Below, in pieces: positions 29,916-32,301 of a stretch of DNA of 32,301 nt. The stretch spans positions 1 to 32,301 of the forward strand of contig CAZUCI010000030.1 of assembly GCA_964619485.1 (NCBI GenBank). Reading direction: 5' to 3'. Each line of letters opens with the position of its first letter. Position 1 is the stretch's first letter. A program made the position numbers and the translations under genes. This stretch comes from UBA2882 sp964619485. Lineage in GTDB: Bacteria; Bacillota; Clostridia; Lachnospirales; Lachnospiraceae. Below the pieces are notes generated by a model. The model ran no database searches and was not told the DNA's origin. It saw only the letters and a list, made by a program, of their open reading frames with translations.

Positions 29916-30674
29916 ATGAATATACTGGAAATTAATCATATGAAAAAAAGCTTTGACGGTCTTGAGGTCTTAAAGGACATCTCATTAAGCGTCAAAGAAG
30001 GAGAAGTGGTATCTATTATCGGACCTTCCGGTTCGGGAAAGTCTACCATTCTGCGTTGTGCCGCCTTGCTGGAGACCATGGATGGCGGAGATCTGATTTA
30101 TATGGATGATCATTATGCTGCAAAGGATCATGATGGAAAGGCTGTTTATCCATCCAAAGCAGAGCTTCGAAAATTTCATGCTTATTTTGGTCTGGTATTC
30201 CAGAATTTTAATCTTTTTCCGCATTATACTGTTATGAAAAATATTGTGGATGCACCGATTAACGTGGATAAGGTCAGCAAAAAAGAGGCTTACGCAAGAG
30301 CAGAAAAGCTTCTGAAGCAGCTTGGACTGATGGACAAGGCAGAGGCCTATCCCTTTCAGCTTTCCGGAGGACAGCAGCAGCGTGTTTCCATTGCGAGGGC
30401 ACTTGCAAGGCAGCCAAAGATTCTCTTCTTTGACGAGCCGACATCAGCCCTTGATCCCATGCTGACAGCAGAGGTTTTAAAAGTAATCAAGGAGCTTGCT
30501 GCGGAGAAGATGACCATGATTATTGTAACCCATGAGATGGAATTTGCCAGAGAGCTTTCGGACCGTATTATTTTTATGGAGGACGGCAAAATTCAGGCAG
30601 AGGGAACACCGGAACAGATTTTTGCATCGGACAATGGCAGGATTCGTGATTTTATTGGAAAATTCAAGAGTTAA
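29916..30674 (+). CDS. Amino acid ABC transporter ATP-binding protein (GlnQ-like)
   Basis: A 252-residue ATPase with a complete set of motifs: Walker A GPSGSGKST (36-44), Q-loop GLVFQNFNLFPHYTVMKNI, signature LSGGQQQRVSIARAL, Walker B ILFFDEPTSALDP and switch His in VTHEMEFARELSDRI. It drives uptake through the preceding permease. The region between the first strand and the Q-loop (GDLIYMDDHYAAKDHDGKAVY) is a little longer than in GlnQ of Escherichia coli. AGGAGGG precedes ATG 29916. No clear terminator follows; a T-run at 30679-30686 without a stem is all I see. Confidence 0.96.
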   Translation: MNILEINHMKKSFDGLEVLKDISLSVKEGEVVSIIGPSGSGKSTILRCAALLETMDGGDLIYMDDHYAAKDHDGKAVYPSKAELRKFHAYFGLVFQNFNLFPHYTVMKNIVDAPINVDKVSKKEAYARAEKLLKQLGLMDKAEAYPFQLSGGQQQRVSIARALARQPKILFFDEPTSALDPMLTAEVLKVIKELAAEKMTMIIVTHEMEFARELSDRIIFMEDGKIQAEGTPEQIFASDNGRIRDFIGKFKS

Positions 30675-30700
30675 AATCATTTTTTTGGCACATAATTTGA

Positions 30701-30729
30701 TTGAATTATAAAAGGTGATTGTTTATAAT
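30701..30729 (+). promoter_or_regulatory. Promoter of the purC-purF unit
   Basis: TTGAAT at 30701-30706 and TATAAT at 30724-30729 with a 17-base spacer. The leader of about 50 bases holds no purine riboswitch or PurBox that I can identify. Confidence 0.8.
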
Positions 30730-30786
30730 TGGGTACATGAGGGCTTAGGGGCCTGCTTATAAAAAGAAAGGTACAGGGTGACAAAG

Positions 30787-31491
30787 ATGAAGAAATTGAA
30801 CCAGCTTTATGAAGGAAAGGCAAAGAAAGTATTTGAAACAGATGATCCGGATGTATTAATCGTAGATTACAAGGATGATGCGACTGCTTTTAACGGAATA
30901 AAGAAAGGTACTATTGTAGGAAAGGGTGTCATTAACAACAAGATGACAAACCATGTTTTCCAGATTCTGGAAAAAGAAGGTGTTCCTACTCATTTTGTAG
31001 AAGAATTAAGCGACAGAGAAACTGCAGTAAAACGTGTTGAGATTGTTCCTCTTGAGGTTATTATCCGTAACGTGGCAGCAGGCAGCTTTTCCAAGAGACT
31101 TGGTGTGGAAGAGGGAACTCCTTTTGCTGAGCCTACCATTGAATTTTCTTACAAAAATGATGATCTTGGTGACCCATTAATCAACAGCTATTTTGCAGTA
31201 GCACTGGGACTTGCTACCTGGGAAGAAATCGATACAATCAAAAAATACGCTTTTAAGGTTAATGAAGTATTAAAGGCTTATTTCTTACAGGCTGATATCA
31301 GGCTGATTGATTTTAAGATTGAGTTTGGACGTTACCATGGACAGATTATCCTGGCAGACGAGACAAGCCCTGATACCTGCAGACTGTGGGATGTTCACAC
31401 AAATGAAAAATTAGACAAAGACCGTTTCCGTAGAGATCTTGGAAATGTAGAAGAAGCATACAACGAAGTATTCAAGAGATTAGGATTATAA
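30787..31491 (+). CDS. purC: Phosphoribosylaminoimidazole-succinocarboxamide synthase
   Basis: Joins CAIR and aspartate to make SAICAR in purine synthesis, using ATP; cytosolic. The 234-residue protein shows QLYEGKAKKVFETDD (ATP-binding start), VVPLEVIIRNVAAGSFSKRLG-type signature (here IVPLEVIIRNVAAGSF), ADIRLIDFKIEFGRYHG and LADETSPDTCRLWD. All are typical and the length is normal. I chose ATG 30787, eight bases after AGGG; GTG 30778 overlaps the site. purF begins five bases after its stop, so they share a transcript. Confidence 0.97.
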   Translation: MKKLNQLYEGKAKKVFETDDPDVLIVDYKDDATAFNGIKKGTIVGKGVINNKMTNHVFQILEKEGVPTHFVEELSDRETAVKRVEIVPLEVIIRNVAAGSFSKRLGVEEGTPFAEPTIEFSYKNDDLGDPLINSYFAVALGLATWEEIDTIKKYAFKVNEVLKAYFLQADIRLIDFKIEFGRYHGQIILADETSPDTCRLWDVHTNEKLDKDRFRRDLGNVEEAYNEVFKRLGL

Positions 31492-31495
31492 AAAA

Positions 31496-32301
31496 ATGGA
31501 AAGCATTCATAGACAGCTAGAGGAAAATGACCACTTAAAAGAAGAATGCGGCGTTTTTGGCATGTATGATTTCGATGGCAATGACGTGGCAACCAGTATT
31601 TATTATGGCTTGTTTGCGTTACAGCACCGCGGACAGGAAAGCTGCGGTATTGCAGTCAGCGAAACAGATGGACCAAAAGGAAAAGTATCCACTTATAAAG
31701 ATATGGGACTGTTGAATGAGGCATTTACACCGGAGATACTCTCAGGATTAAAGGGAGATATCGGTGTTGGCCACGTTCGCTATTCCACTGCGGGCAGTTC
31801 CACAAGAGAAAATGCCCAGCCACTGGTACTGAATTATGTAAAAGGGACGCTGGGACTTGCCCATAATGGCAATCTGATTAATGCGCCGGAGCTTCGCAGG
31901 GAGCTTGCATATACCGGTGCGATTTTTCAGACCACCATTGATTCCGAGGTAATTGCTTACCATATTGCCAGGGAAAGACTAAACTGCAAATCAGTTGAGG
32001 AAGCCGTGGGACGGGCAATGCAAAAGATTAAGGGAGCATATTCCCTGATTGTTATGAGTCCCCGTAAACTGATTGGAGCCAGAGATCCTTTTGGATTTCG
32101 TCCACTCTGCATTGGAAAAAGAGATAACTGCTATATTCTGGCAAGTGAGACATGTGCCCTTGATACCATTGGTGCAGAGTTTGTCCGCGATGTGGAACCG
32201 GGTGAAATTGTCACCATCAGCCCGGAAAAAGGAATAGAATCCAATAAAGCCTTATGTATTCCGAAAGCACAGCAGGCAAGATGTATTTTTGAATATATTT
32301 A
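31496..32301 (+). CDS. purF: Amidophosphoribosyltransferase, N-terminal part
   Basis: First committed enzyme of purine synthesis: it makes phosphoribosylamine from PRPP and glutamine. The gene runs off the right edge; 268 codons are seen without a stop. The start MESIHRQLEENDHLKEE is a 17-residue propeptide, with the catalytic Cys18 in CGVFGMYD exposed after its removal. FALQHRGQESCGIAV, GHVRYSTAGSS, LAHNGNLINA and GARDPFGFRPLCIG are the glutaminase-domain (Ntn) motifs. Four regularly spaced Cys residues of the Fe-S cluster class are expected further on; the end of the visible part (ARCIFEYIY) fits this class, as in the Bacillus enzyme. AGGA lies about ten bases before ATG 31496. Confidence 0.96.
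   Translation, partial: MESIHRQLEENDHLKEECGVFGMYDFDGNDVATSIYYGLFALQHRGQESCGIAVSETDGPKGKVSTYKDMGLLNEAFTPEILSGLKGDIGVGHVRYSTAGSSTRENAQPLVLNYVKGTLGLAHNGNLINAPELRRELAYTGAIFQTTIDSEVIAYHIARERLNCKSVEEAVGRAMQKIKGAYSLIVMSPRKLIGARDPFGFRPLCIGKRDNCYILASETCALDTIGAEFVRDVEPGEIVTISPEKGIESNKALCIPKAQQARCIFEYI

Noticed and set aside
30730..30786. Purine riboswitch before purC
   Set aside because: The leader has only about 50 bases and no purine aptamer core or P1.

Overview
The window is chromosomal DNA of a low-GC Gram-positive anaerobe, most likely a member of the Lachnospiraceae (Clostridia, Bacillota). The indications are gut-clostridial versions of housekeeping enzymes, AGGAGG-type ribosome binding sites, a secreted protein with a Ser/Glu/Asn-Thr-Val linker (ISENTVSE type) typical of that family, and a DUF5717/DUF5716-like gene pair. 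I name families from sequence memory; no database search was run.

Layout. 1-1290: 3' end of glyA, a terminator and a membrane-anchored cell-wall amidase. 1380-5704: an amino-acid operon with its own promoter (PheB-like ACT protein, hom, a phosphoglycerate-mutase-like enzyme that may be the missing homoserine kinase, and aspartokinase). 5705-6422: gene-free, with a 143-bp nested palindrome and several unrelated hairpins. 6423-7061 (minus): a LUD/LutC-type protein. 7264-7587: a probable structured RNA with a consensus promoter and a terminator. 7612-9700: a degenerate GH3-like surface protein and a LemA-like membrane protein. 9857-9927 (minus): tRNA-Gly(GCC). 10181-13274: a beta-CASP metallo-hydrolase, thyA and folA. 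13421-14550: ilvE behind a leader holding both ends of an FMN riboswitch without its middle. 14611-15443: gene-free, filled with degenerate tandem repeats and palindromes. 15444-16436: a manganese (yybP-ykoY) riboswitch with overlapping terminator in front of two genes of unknown function. 16475-18724: a GntR/YtrA repressor and ABC-2 exporter operon behind a perfect operator palindrome; the ATPase has an unusual Met/Pro/Gln/Gly-rich extension. 18814-20058: a SpoIID-like peptidoglycan-binding protein. 20135-21250 (minus): a HisC/CobD-like PLP enzyme. 21361-28265: a compact four-gene operon of unknown function. 28243-30674: an amino-acid ABC importer behind a structured leader. 30701-32301: purC and the start of purF.

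The best candidates for undescribed biology are the four-gene operon at 21361-28265 and the Mn2+-riboswitch pair at 15761-16436. The operon encodes a giant beta/alpha-solenoid protein, an Hsp70/actin-like ATPase, a TPR-like protein and a coiled-coil membrane protein. The pair encodes a helical cytosolic protein and a 74-residue membrane protein under a metal-ON switch, where a known manganese exporter would be expected. The putative RNA at 7299-7587 and the FMN-riboswitch remnant before ilvE are the most interesting non-coding elements.
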